Shown here in pieces: positions 46,343 through 54,702 of a DNA stretch of 64,000 nt. Position 1 is the first letter of the stretch; each line of letters opens with the position of its first letter. The translations under genes and the position numbers were made by a program. The notes under the pieces were generated by a model, which was not told the DNA's origin, searched no databases, and saw nothing but the letters and a program-made list of their open reading frames with translations. Source of the stretch: Rhizohabitans arisaemae (GTDB taxonomy: Bacteria; Actinomycetota; Actinomycetes; Streptosporangiales; Streptosporangiaceae); contig NZ_BLRH01000009.1 of NCBI RefSeq assembly GCF_025996515.1, positions 186,001 through 250,000 of the forward strand, in the 5' to 3' direction.

Positions 46343-46897
46343 GTGAATACTGATCATGCTGAACCCAAGGATCTTGAGGTGCTCCGCGCGGCCTTTGACG
46401 TCGATCGCCGTGCCGCCCCTCTGGGCTGGGACGCCGTACGGGCTTTCGAATCGCTGCATGGGATCGTGCTGCCCGAGCCGTATCGGACCTTCGTCGCGGA
46501 GATCTGCAACGGGTACAAGGACGGGCCCCCCGGCTATGGGCTCATCTCCCTTGAAGGGATGCCCGGCAGCTGGGGGGAGGGCCGCCCTGAGCGGGACTTG
46601 GCCCAACCGTTCCCGCTGACCGAAAGCTGGTACTGGGAGACCGATCCCGAGTTCGACGACGAGGACCTCCTGGACCCGATCCACAACCACGGGTCGATCG
46701 TCTTGGGCACGGACGGGTGCGGGTTGAACTGGCACCTCATCGTGGCCGGCCCGCACCGTGGACACATGTGGGAGATCAGCGGTGAAGGAGCCCTTGCTTT
46801 CGGAGCACCGCCGTTCGGTTTCACCGACGCCGATCCGGGGTTCGCCGGATGGGTCAAGCATTGGGCCGCGAAGAAACCATGGTGGAACAATGACTGA
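46343..46897 (+). CDS. SMI1/KNR4 (SUKH) family protein
   Basis: 184 residues from GTG 46343. SUKH features: WDAVRAFESLHGIVLPEPYRTFVAEICNG at the start, then GPPGYGLISLEG, GSIVLGTDGCGLNWHLIV, GHMWEISGEGALAFGAP and the terminal WVKHWAAKKPWW. SUKH proteins are commonly immunity proteins against secreted or contact-dependent toxins, or take part in anti-phage systems. No toxin gene is adjacent, so it may be an orphan immunity gene. It lies just left of the TIR operon, facing it. Confidence 0.87.
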   Translation: MNTDHAEPKDLEVLRAAFDVDRRAAPLGWDAVRAFESLHGIVLPEPYRTFVAEICNGYKDGPPGYGLISLEGMPGSWGEGRPERDLAQPFPLTESWYWETDPEFDDEDLLDPIHNHGSIVLGTDGCGLNWHLIVAGPHRGHMWEISGEGALAFGAPPFGFTDADPGFAGWVKHWAAKKPWWNND

Positions 46898-47181
46898 ATG
46901 AGGATCCCGGCATCTCGGCCAGGCAAGCGGGTCCCCGCGCAGTCTCGATGCGGAATCGCCCGCGCCGGAGAATCCGCCCGCCGAGCGGCCTGCCGGCGAA
47001 TCCCGCCAGGGAACCGCTTTGGTGATACCACCCTGACGGGAACCCGTACCAACCAGGTACCCCTGTCTCCTCTGCTCCGGTGATCGACGTTGAGAAGAGG
47101 GGCCGGCGGTCACCCCAGTGGAGGTCTAGGTTGGTGAACCCCGCAGCCGGACGTGGTGGGTATTGTGCGACGCGGCCGGGG

Positions 47182-47214
47182 CCGTCAGACCCCGGCCATA
47201 CCGGGGTCTGACGG
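47182..47214 (-). terminator. Perfect 14-bp palindrome at the end of the TIR operon
   Basis: CCGTCAGACCCCGG / CCGGGGTCTGACGG with a 5-nt loop. It spans the last codons and stop of the small ORF. There is no T-run. The position at the end of a five-gene operon makes a terminator likely; a protein-binding operator is possible. Confidence 0.6.
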
Positions 47215-47394
47215 CAGATGACATCGCAATCCTGCGCGTGATGTACCGCCACCGGCGGCGAATCCGGCCGGCCCGCCGTCAGCGCCACCCTGGAGCTCGC
47301 CGACAGGGATCAGCATGTTGGCCACGTTGAGCGAGGAAGCCTCACTCCACCACGTCGGGCGGAGCTTCTCCCCGATCTCCATCATCACCTTCAT
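47185..47394 (-). CDS. Small protein of unknown function (69 residues), last gene of the TIR operon
   Basis: ATG 47394 has GGAGGAGG nine bases upstream, one of the best ribosome sites in the window, and lies 53 bases inside the end of the membrane-protein gene, so translation is coupled. The product starts MKVMMEIGEKLRPTWWSEAS, continues NVANMLIPVGELQGG and ends in a Gly/Ala-rich tail. The tail is overprinted by the 14-bp palindrome, so the C-terminus may be poorly conserved. No family is recognised. Its place in the operon suggests a modulator, toxin or antitoxin of the TIR system (inference). Confidence 0.55.
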   Translation of the reverse strand: MKVMMEIGEKLRPTWWSEASSLNVANMLIPVGELQGGADGGPAGFAAGGGTSRAGLRCHLPSDPGMAGV

Positions 47395-48448
47395 GGGGAG
47401 CGCCCTCCTCCATGGGATGACCGGTCCCAGCTGATCGATCAGGATCCGACTCCGGTGGCCAACGGTGCCTCAAGTCTTCGGCCTGCTTTGGACGTCCGTT
47501 CGAGGCGAAACTGGCCGCCATCTGGTGGATCACCAGCTCATGAAGCGGATCACTCTCCGGAATGTCAACCGCCACCAGGTACGCGTCCAAATGATCGATC
47601 GCGGACGCTCCATCACCATTGAAACGTCGGCTCGGCCCATCAGCCGGGTTCTCGTCGAACTCGACCCGCGCGAATCGGTGCAGATGTTCCGGGATCTCCG
47701 TTCCGGTGGCCGCCGATAGTTTGACAAGAAGCCCGATCTCCTGCGCTGTCCTCGCCAGATTCTCGTCGTTTCTGGCGAACTGCCACCGTACGAGGCCAGG
47801 GAAGTCCTTGAATGCCGTGCTGCTGAGATACTCCTGCCTGAACTGTTCGTTCTGCTGGAGATGCTCCTGAAGCGCCCGGGTCTTGCGCAGAGTCGCGAGT
47901 TCCTCCAGTCGCTGCCGATCGGCAGCGGAGAGCACGAGTTCCACCGATTCGGCCATCGCCAGGACGGTCCGCGTCTCATCGGGTTCCATCGTGCCCAGTA
48001 CGCCGCTGAGTTCGTGCTGAACATAGGAGAAGTCCTCCGGCGCACGCTTCTCAGCGAGCCTGCGCGCCCGTTCCACGACGGCCTCCGCCGCCAGCGCGCC
48101 CGGGTTGACGAGCGACTCGTCCACCGCGTCTTCGAACGGACGCCAGAGCACCTTCGCCGAGAACAGGAACTGGTAGTCCGGCTCGCTGCTCGGCAGCAGG
48201 GCCCTGACGATAGGGCGTGCTTGACGGTCCCGCGACATCACCGGCACATACCGGCCGGACCTACCCGGGTGCGGATAATGGGATCGACGCCGAACTCCCC
48301 GAATTGCACGCACCGCTAGGAGCACCAGCAGAAGTACCGCGATCAGCACCACCGACACCTGCCAGGGCGCGAATATCGCCAGACCGACCAGGAGCGCTCC
48401 GCCGACGAGGGCGAAGAAGACGGCCACCAGCTTGCGGTCAGCGCTCAT
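47342..48448 (-). CDS. Membrane-anchored protein of the TIR operon, unknown family
   Basis: 368 residues from ATG 48448 with GGAGG upstream. Two adjacent transmembrane helices at the N-terminus (VAVFFALVGGALLVGLAIF and VSVVLIAVLLLVLLAV) are followed by a basic stretch and a cytosolic helical domain with EAVVERARRLAEKR, a probable coiled coil around EELATLRKTRALQEHLQQ, and a charged C-terminal tail. The Ser/Pro/Arg-rich open-frame extension to 48745 is shadow of the NTPase gene. No enzymatic motif is visible. In defence operons such proteins often anchor or execute membrane damage; here that is inference. It follows the NTPase gene by 43 bases. Confidence 0.7.
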   Translation of the reverse strand: MSADRKLVAVFFALVGGALLVGLAIFAPWQVSVVLIAVLLLVLLAVRAIRGVRRRSHYPHPGRSGRYVPVMSRDRQARPIVRALLPSSEPDYQFLFSAKVLWRPFEDAVDESLVNPGALAAEAVVERARRLAEKRAPEDFSYVQHELSGVLGTMEPDETRTVLAMAESVELVLSAADRQRLEELATLRKTRALQEHLQQNEQFRQEYLSSTAFKDFPGLVRWQFARNDENLARTAQEIGLLVKLSAATGTEIPEHLHRFARVEFDENPADGPSRRFNGDGASAIDHLDAYLVAVDIPESDPLHELVIHQMAASFASNGRPKQAEDLRHRWPPESDPDRSAGTGHPMEEGAPHEGDDGDRGEAPPDVVE

Positions 48449-48491
48449 GACGCTGCCTCCATCTTGTTTGTCGAACAACAGAATTGACGAT

Positions 48492-50447
48492 CTACGCGAC
48501 CTGGGCGCACTGCGCGGCAGTGATCTTCTCCAGGACGCGGTTGACGAATGCCGTATGGCTCTCGCGCCCGTCCGTCGCCACCCAGGGCAGACTCCGGGCG
48601 GTCTGGTACAGGAAAGCCGGAGCCTTCGTGGTCCGTACAGCGGCGGTGACCATGACGTCGAGGAGCCGATCCCGGTGCCACTCGTCGGCGGAGAGCGCCG
48701 CTCGCAGCCAGCGCTCCGCAGGACGGGCCCACGTCTGGTGGTCACGGCGCTGAAAGACGACGCTCCAGCCGCAGGTCAGCTGATCCCGTACGACGTCGTC
48801 CGCACTGAGCGCATGATCGCGCTTGCCCGCCTCGCTGAGCTGAACCGGGTCACTGATCGCGAGAAACAGGTCGGTGTCTGCGTCAAGGTTCTGGGTGCGT
48901 TGGCTGAAGGTGTGATGGAACCGTGCCAGAAGGCGGTGGTGGAACTGGAGATTCGGGCCGATCAGTTGCGCGAGCGCGTCCCTCGCCCGGGTGGTGCCAC
49001 GCTCGCGCCTGGCCAGGTGGTGAAGGCGGACCAGCGCCTGGTCAGGATGGCGCAGGGCGATGACCTGGGTGCACATCTCGACGATCAGTTGAGCGAGCGC
49101 ACCAGGGATCCTCTTGTCCTTCGACCAGTTGTAGAGCTCCCGCCGGAAGAACCGACCGTGGACCTCATGGTGCAGGCCCACCTTCAGAACTTGGGCGGCC
49201 GCGCGAAGACGCTGGTCGTTCCTGGCCTCCCCAGTCCACTTCGGAACGAGGTCTGTCAGCGTGCTGAGGTATCTCTCATGGAGGCACAGTTCGGTGAATC
49301 GGCGGATCAGCCGTTCGCCATCCTCCTGGTCCAGATTCGGAACGGCGATGACATCACCGACCCATTCGGTGAAGTCGGTGCGAAGCTGCGGAACCTTCCT
49401 CCAGAAGTGGCTACGGACCGCAGCGTCGTATCCCAACTTCGTAAACCGCACGATGCCCGATTCATCGAGTTCGGCCTCCACATCCTTAAGCCGAACCTCA
49501 AGATCGTCCTGTTCGAGCGGGAACTTGTCCTCTGCGTACTCGTGAATCCGGAGGAGTTGGCCGGCCGCCTGATGCACAACGTCGGAATGCGCTCCGTGCA
49601 ACATGGCAACGGTGAGCAGAAGTCCACGCTGCGGCGCCGTGGTGAGCCTACGCATGTGTCCGGTGATGTCGATCTGTTCGGTCAACGCGTCCCGCGCGGT
49701 GGCGCACCACTCGGCGAATCCCCGGGTGTTTCCGGCGCTTTCCCGTGCTGCCACGACCAACTCAGCGAATCGGGCGATCTTCCGCATCGGCTGGTTCATG
49801 CCCAAGTGCCTGGCGACAATCGATGCGGGTGCACTCGTCTCGGCGTAGGGAATACCCGCGGCCCGAAGATGCTGTTGGAGCACCTGGTCATCCGCTGGGC
49901 GCTTGATCTCGAAGCGGTACTGAACGAGCTCCGGTGGGATTTCACGCTCTCCGACCGCCGGAAGCGCGACCACCAGCTGCGCGGCCTGCTTCTCCACAAC
50001 GTTGCGCAGCGCAGGTAGCAGACCCTGAGCTTTGCCCCAATCGCCCGCCTGATCTGTGGAGAGGTCGAGTAGCAGCCGCTCTCCATGCTGAATGGCCCAT
50101 GCGTCCAGGTAGTCCGTCACACCGTCGTCCAGCAAAAGCTCCCGGAAGACTCTGCCGCTTTCACCCAGGTCGTAGAGGAGAACCTTGGCGGCGGCGCTCC
50201 GCCCGCTGCCTCGTGCTCCGTCCAGGAGTACACATCCGCAGGCTTGCAGGGCGGCACGAGCCATGCCGAACCCGGGGGGGTCGAGGAAGCGTTCACGCAG
50301 CCAGCGCAGGTCGGCGAGCGCGACCTCTCGGGGAGTCAGTCCCTTTGAATCCTTCAGCAACCCGAGAAAGAAGGCGTTCAGATCTCCGCTACCCGTGTGG
50401 ACGAATCCTTGCGCGTTGGCGATGAGTGTGGCGAAAGAGTCACTCAT
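48492..50447 (-). CDS. STAND-like P-loop NTPase of the TIR operon
   Basis: 651 residues. An N-terminal FVHTGSGDLNAFF motif (15-27) is followed by a P-loop domain with Walker A DGARGSGRSAAAK (77-84 core), where the usual GKS/GKT is GRS, and a Walker B-like RLLLDLS. The rest is helical (HMRRLTTAPQRGLLLTVAML, then HEAT/TPR-like), typical for sensor regions of STAND ATPases. Its ATG overlaps the TIR stop by four bases, so the two are co-translated. Likely the sensing or oligomerising partner of the TIR protein. The Lys-to-Arg change in Walker A leaves nucleotide hydrolysis in doubt. Confidence 0.75.
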   Translation of the reverse strand: MSDSFATLIANAQGFVHTGSGDLNAFFLGLLKDSKGLTPREVALADLRWLRERFLDPPGFGMARAALQACGCVLLDGARGSGRSAAAKVLLYDLGESGRVFRELLLDDGVTDYLDAWAIQHGERLLLDLSTDQAGDWGKAQGLLPALRNVVEKQAAQLVVALPAVGEREIPPELVQYRFEIKRPADDQVLQQHLRAAGIPYAETSAPASIVARHLGMNQPMRKIARFAELVVAARESAGNTRGFAEWCATARDALTEQIDITGHMRRLTTAPQRGLLLTVAMLHGAHSDVVHQAAGQLLRIHEYAEDKFPLEQDDLEVRLKDVEAELDESGIVRFTKLGYDAAVRSHFWRKVPQLRTDFTEWVGDVIAVPNLDQEDGERLIRRFTELCLHERYLSTLTDLVPKWTGEARNDQRLRAAAQVLKVGLHHEVHGRFFRRELYNWSKDKRIPGALAQLIVEMCTQVIALRHPDQALVRLHHLARRERGTTRARDALAQLIGPNLQFHHRLLARFHHTFSQRTQNLDADTDLFLAISDPVQLSEAGKRDHALSADDVVRDQLTCGWSVVFQRRDHQTWARPAERWLRAALSADEWHRDRLLDVMVTAAVRTTKAPAFLYQTARSLPWVATDGRESHTAFVNRVLEKITAAQCAQVA

Positions 50448-51178
50448 CGGTCGTCGTCCCTGTCGCCCCGTGAGCCACCGAAACGGTGGCCAAGGCTGCC
50501 GTGATGGTCGCCGGTGATATTCGTTCCGCCGTCTCCCGAGAAATGCGGGGAATTGTCGTAGCGGTAGTTGTTCCCCTTTCCGGTGTGCAACTGCCCGGAC
50601 ATGTTGTGGACGACGGTGCCTATGGCATCCCCAAGAACGTCACGGTTCTGGATGACTGTGCCGTGGACGTCGACGGTCGAGTTGGTCACGGTCCCGCCCT
50701 CCTCAGAATGGGAACGCTCCAAAGCCTTGAGCGACGGCACCCGGGTGGCGACCGTGTTGCCGATGCGGGTGAGGCCAGCTTGGGCGTCGTGCAGGTCGAA
50801 GCAGACTGACTGCATTTCCGCCAGCCGAGCGAGCTCCGCCGGGAGGTCGGCGGGGTTCAGCCGGTCGGTCTTCCTTCCGTCCAGGATGGGGATGACGGGT
50901 TTGCCGGCGGACAGGGCCTCCAGGATCTCCCGCCGAACCCAGTCGCTCTCGTCGTGGAGCCCTGGGTGCCGGGACCAGGCGGGACCGACGACGGCGAGCA
51001 GGACCGCGCATCCCCGTACCCCGTTGAGCAGGTACTTCGGGTAGGGGCTCCCTGGCGGGATGGTCGAAGACGCATGAAAGATCGCATCGTTCCCGAAGCG
51101 ATGGGAGAGTGCCGTGGCAAGAGTCCCGGCGGTCTTCTCCCCGTCCCCGGTGCGGTAGTTGATGAACACTTCGTGCAT
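50444..51178 (-). CDS. TIR-domain protein, probable NADase effector
   Basis: 244 residues. The TIR domain (about 1-145) has EVFINYRTGDGEKTAGTLA (box 1), the glycine/loop region, GCAVLLAVVGPAW, and SDWVRREILEAL with Glu84 in the catalytic position of NAD-cleaving TIRs. The C-terminal 90 residues are a low-complexity, Asn/Gly/His-rich tail (VDVHGTVIQNRDV, GQLHTGKGNNYRYDN, GDHHGSLG). ATG 51178 has AAGGAG upstream. Bacterial TIRs of this type deplete or convert NAD on phage sensing. The following NTPase gene overlaps by four bases. TIR assignment is firm; NADase activity is inferred from Glu84 and context. Confidence 0.87.
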   Translation of the reverse strand: MHEVFINYRTGDGEKTAGTLATALSHRFGNDAIFHASSTIPPGSPYPKYLLNGVRGCAVLLAVVGPAWSRHPGLHDESDWVRREILEALSAGKPVIPILDGRKTDRLNPADLPAELARLAEMQSVCFDLHDAQAGLTRIGNTVATRVPSLKALERSHSEEGGTVTNSTVDVHGTVIQNRDVLGDAIGTVVHNMSGQLHTGKGNNYRYDNSPHFSGDGGTNITGDHHGSLGHRFGGSRGDRDDDR

Positions 51179-51243
51179 GGGCTTTCTCCTTCTCCAAAGC
51201 GAAATCGGCGAGGGTGAATCGGTTCCCCTCGCCGATCGAGGCC

Positions 51244-52524
51244 CTATCCGGCGACTATCTGGCTGAGTACGGGGTTGATCTCCCGAACCGAAGCGTTGCC
51301 GGGGTGGCGGGCCAGCACCCGCGCGAGGCTGCGCATGTCGGCCTTGACGGTGGCCGACCGAACGCTGCGGGCGGCGTCGAGCAACCGGCCGGTCAGGTCA
51401 CAGGCGTGCTCGACCTCTCCGGCGGCGGCGTGGGCGAGCGCGCGGCGGACGCCGTACCGGACCTGGGTGCGGAGCGCCCCGGGTGGCACCTGGGCAAGCT
51501 GCCTGTCGATGACCTCGGCCGCCTCACGCGAGCGGCCGAGGTCGTGGAGACACCAGCCGGAGATCATTGCTGCCGGGTCGGACAGGTTGGTGGTGCCGAT
51601 GACCGGCAGATTCGGGTCAGGGGTGTGGCGGGCGAGGAGTTCCCTGGCCCGATCCAGGCTCCGCATACAGGAGTCGTAGTCGCCGGCGAGGGCATGGCCT
51701 TGCGCCTCCCGCTGGGCGGCCAGTCCTCGAATCCTCGGCGGCAGGGTTGCGCTCTGTGCCTGCCGGGCCAGCTCGATCGTCTGCTCCGCGTCATTCCGAT
51801 AGAGGGTGACCAGCGCACGCCGTACGAGCCCGTAGGCCGCGAGGTCGTCATCGCCCCCGGCCGCGGCAAGGTCGACGGCACGCTGCGTCCACCACAGCGC
51901 GCCTTGATCGTCTCCGGTCTCCTGGACCAGCCAGCCCACATACTCGGCGTATCGGGATCCGAGTCGCAGTAGCTCTTGGCGGGTCCGTGAGCCGGCGTGG
52001 GCGGACTGTTCCCGGATCGAGTGGGTGTGCGTGATGAGGCCAGGAAGCAGAAACCCCGGATCGACCTGCTGCCCGAGTGATCGGTAGTGGTCGAACAGCG
52101 ATCGGAAGGCTCCGAGCAAGGTCGTGTCTTCAGCGTCGGACGACGGCCCCTGCCTTCCGATACTCATCCCCGCGACCGATACGGCTCCCGCGGCGATCAC
52201 CTGCCGCCGACCTATCGGCTGGAACCAGCTCTGCCCGCCTCTGGACAATTGCATCAGCCATACCCCCTCGTCACCGTTGATGGCCTCGACGGGCTCCTCC
52301 CGGAGAAGCTCCTTGCGGACGAGGGCGATAAGCACTCCTCCGGCTTCGAGTTCGTCGTCGCACCGACGAGCCAGGTCGAGGCTTGGTGCTTTGAGTCCTC
52401 GCTCGACTTTGCTCAGCTGGCCTTTGCTGAAAAAGACCTGCCTGGCTAGATCAGTAAGACTGAGTCCCGCCTCGAGGCGTCGTCTCCGCAGTTCTTCACC
52501 GAATCGGATCGGCTGCCGGACCAC
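51244..52524 (-). CDS. XRE-family regulator with TPR-like C-terminal region
   Basis: 426 residues from GTG 52524, with GGAGG five bases upstream. The N-terminal HTH is FGEELRRRRLEAGLSLTDLARQVFFSKGQLSKVERG. A twin-Arg-like segment FQPIGRRQVIAAGAVSVAGM follows, then helical repeats (WTQRAVDLAAAGGDDDLAAYGLV, RGLAAQREAQGHALAGDYDS) of TPR type. This Streptomyces-style architecture is common in signalling and defence loci. It precedes the TIR gene by 65 bases on the same strand, so it may head the operon and regulate it. Ligand unknown. Confidence 0.87.
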   Translation of the reverse strand: MVRQPIRFGEELRRRRLEAGLSLTDLARQVFFSKGQLSKVERGLKAPSLDLARRCDDELEAGGVLIALVRKELLREEPVEAINGDEGVWLMQLSRGGQSWFQPIGRRQVIAAGAVSVAGMSIGRQGPSSDAEDTTLLGAFRSLFDHYRSLGQQVDPGFLLPGLITHTHSIREQSAHAGSRTRQELLRLGSRYAEYVGWLVQETGDDQGALWWTQRAVDLAAAGGDDDLAAYGLVRRALVTLYRNDAEQTIELARQAQSATLPPRIRGLAAQREAQGHALAGDYDSCMRSLDRARELLARHTPDPNLPVIGTTNLSDPAAMISGWCLHDLGRSREAAEVIDRQLAQVPPGALRTQVRYGVRRALAHAAAGEVEHACDLTGRLLDAARSVRSATVKADMRSLARVLARHPGNASVREINPVLSQIVAG

Positions 52525-52694
52525 ATGAACCTCCGTCACCGCCCGTCCGGGCAGCCGTGGGTTCCCGCGTGCAAGCGTGCGGCACAGGCCATCGGACAGA
52601 CAAGGCTGATTCCGGTGTTTCCCGTTTCCAACTGTGACGGCAACGGGCAACCACGCCGATTGCCGTCACGGCTACAGGTCTGGGCCGGGGATGG

Positions 52695-54062
52695 TCATGT
52701 CGCGCTGTGACCGGCTTTGGAGGATGGCGTGAGCAGTGTGGTTCCGCGGGATCGGCTGTCCCCCCGCTTGGCGTATCGCGGCGCCAGTGATTCGGCGGAT
52801 AAGCGATCCGACATGCTCAGGAGATCTCCGCACCGTTTGTGGGGCTCGGCCGCGATTCGGGCGAGCAGCCGGAGGTATTCGTCGATCCATTCATTCGAGG
52901 TCCGCCCTTGATGTTCGGCGGTTCCGAATCCGGCGGGAAGCCTGAGGTTCCCGCGGATGGGTCTCCCGTACGGCGCCGGAGGCCCGGGGGTGGTGTCGAC
53001 GGTGAGGGCGAGTCCGCGGTCAATGCCGGCGATCTCCTCGCCGCGCATGAGCAGTCCGCCGTGGAGCTTGAGTTCCGGAAACCTCGGTGCCGCCGGACCC
53101 GCCGTGACAAACATCGTCGAGTCATCGCCGAAGTGGTCGCGTCGTGCCTCGATCAGCGGGCCGTAGGGGATCCTGTCCTGGGTCAGCGCGGTGTCCAGGC
53201 TGTCGCGCACCCTCGCCAGCAGGGTGGTGAACGGCGGGTCGCCGGTCAGGTCCAGCGGGACGGCGAGCAGCTCGGTGAAAGGGCCCACCTGATCGCCGGT
53301 CCTGTGGTCGGGAACCCCGACGACGAGGTGTTTCCGGTTCGAGCGTGTGCCGACGACGAGCCCGAACGCGCCGAGCAGCAGGGCGAACAACCCGGTCCCG
53401 GCGACCCGGACCAGCCCTGCCGCCGTCGGTGCGGAGATCGTGAACCTGCCTCCCGGTTCCGTTCTACCGGTCGCGGTCCACGGGGACTCGGCTTCGCCGG
53501 AGCCCAAAGGCCCGGTACGGCCTGCGGCGGCCCCCACGAAGGCGGACACGCCACGGCCACCGGCGGCACCGGGCGCCTGGCGGACGGCGAGCGCGTCGTA
53601 CGCAGCGGCCAGCTCGGTGTAGAGGATCTCCACGGAACGCCGGTCGGCGACGAGGCGGTGGACGCGGATCAGCAGGAGGTGGTCTCCGCCGGTTTCTCGA
53701 AACAGCCGTATCCGATATGGCGGACCCTGAATAAAGGTAGACGGAATACTGAGTTCAGCATGTATCGCTGCGGACAGGTCAATCGGGTCGACCACGGATA
53801 ACGGGATATCGGAGTAGGGCTCGATGATCTGACGCAGTCCGTCGTCGCTGACCACCATTCGCGCGGAGAGCACCGGATGCGCGCGGATGACACGCCGGAC
53901 GGCTGCGGCTACGGCGGCGACGTCGATCGGTCCGCAGAACCAGATCGCCAGGGATATGACCAGGGATATGTCGTCGGCGCCGTGTTCCTCGACACGCCAG
54001 AGCCACTCCTGAAGCCGACTCGCCGGGGTCGGCCAGCTCTCCGGATCATCGACCAGGTTCAT
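52695..54062 (-). CDS. Free-standing condensation-like domain lacking the catalytic His
   Basis: 455 residues with C-domain layout: PASRLQEWLWRVEEHGADDIS, VRRVIRAHPVLSARMVV, then VHRLVADRRSVEILYTEL where the active site HHxxxDG should be, and VVGVPDHRTGDQVGPFTELLAVPLDL. Aligned with HHLIADDRSMEI of the first NRPS, the second (catalytic) His is Arg. Normal amide-forming chemistry is therefore unlikely; it may be a scaffold, a pseudo-C domain or do other chemistry. No A or carrier domain. It is divergent from the ParA-like gene and near the P450/Cy-PCP-TE set. Last residues are Ser/Arg-rich. Confidence 0.78.
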   Translation of the reverse strand: MNLVDDPESWPTPASRLQEWLWRVEEHGADDISLVISLAIWFCGPIDVAAVAAAVRRVIRAHPVLSARMVVSDDGLRQIIEPYSDIPLSVVDPIDLSAAIHAELSIPSTFIQGPPYRIRLFRETGGDHLLLIRVHRLVADRRSVEILYTELAAAYDALAVRQAPGAAGGRGVSAFVGAAAGRTGPLGSGEAESPWTATGRTEPGGRFTISAPTAAGLVRVAGTGLFALLLGAFGLVVGTRSNRKHLVVGVPDHRTGDQVGPFTELLAVPLDLTGDPPFTTLLARVRDSLDTALTQDRIPYGPLIEARRDHFGDDSTMFVTAGPAAPRFPELKLHGGLLMRGEEIAGIDRGLALTVDTTPGPPAPYGRPIRGNLRLPAGFGTAEHQGRTSNEWIDEYLRLLARIAAEPHKRCGDLLSMSDRLSAESLAPRYAKRGDSRSRGTTLLTPSSKAGHSAT

Positions 54063-54702
54063 CGCGGTTCCCCCAGGAGGGAGCGGCCTCCGGGAGAGGC
54101 CATGCCCTCCGGCCGGATCGCGCCCACCGGAACGGTCCGAAACAGGGACGACCCGGTGATCGATGCTTCTCCGACGCCGAAAGCCATGACAGCCGGGAGC
54201 GGGGGGAGGCGAGGGCGCGACACATGACAGGCAGTGTTGACGCCACTTTACTTATTGTCAAGATCCTTGTCGACATCCCTTGACCCGGAGAGCCGACTGA
54301 AATCTCATGGTGGACATATCGCGGGGTCCGCTGAATCGCCGGGTAAACCGGGGAAGCCCTCCGAAACCCCGACTGCCCGGCTCACGCCGGGATAACCCCC
54401 ACACTGGAGCGCGAGTCCAGTAATAACCGTGACATCCACACTCTAATTCACCGACCCCGGAAGCCCAACCACCTCTGTGAGCCCCGCCCGGGGATCCGGC
54501 CATGTCCCCCATAGCCATCCAGGACGTGCTGAACCGGAGCGCCCTAAGCACTTCGAGGGCCGGCGCGTCAGCCTCTTGTCCGGACCTTTGGACTTGCCGA
54601 CGCCTTTATGACCCGCGCCGCCGGAGGGTCACGGATATAAAAGCCTGTGAGCTGCACCCAGCGTGCTCACCTCTATCCGATTCCGGCCAAGCGGAGGCCA
54701 CC
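54063..54702. other. Divergent regulatory region with no supported gene
   Basis: 640 bases. An AT-rich island near 54236-54270 contains TTGACAATAAGTAAAG on the minus strand, a plausible -35 for the condensation-like gene, but no clear -10 box follows. The plus-strand open frame through 54502-54702 lacks a ribosome site until GTG 54703. No RNA gene is seen. Confidence 0.4.
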
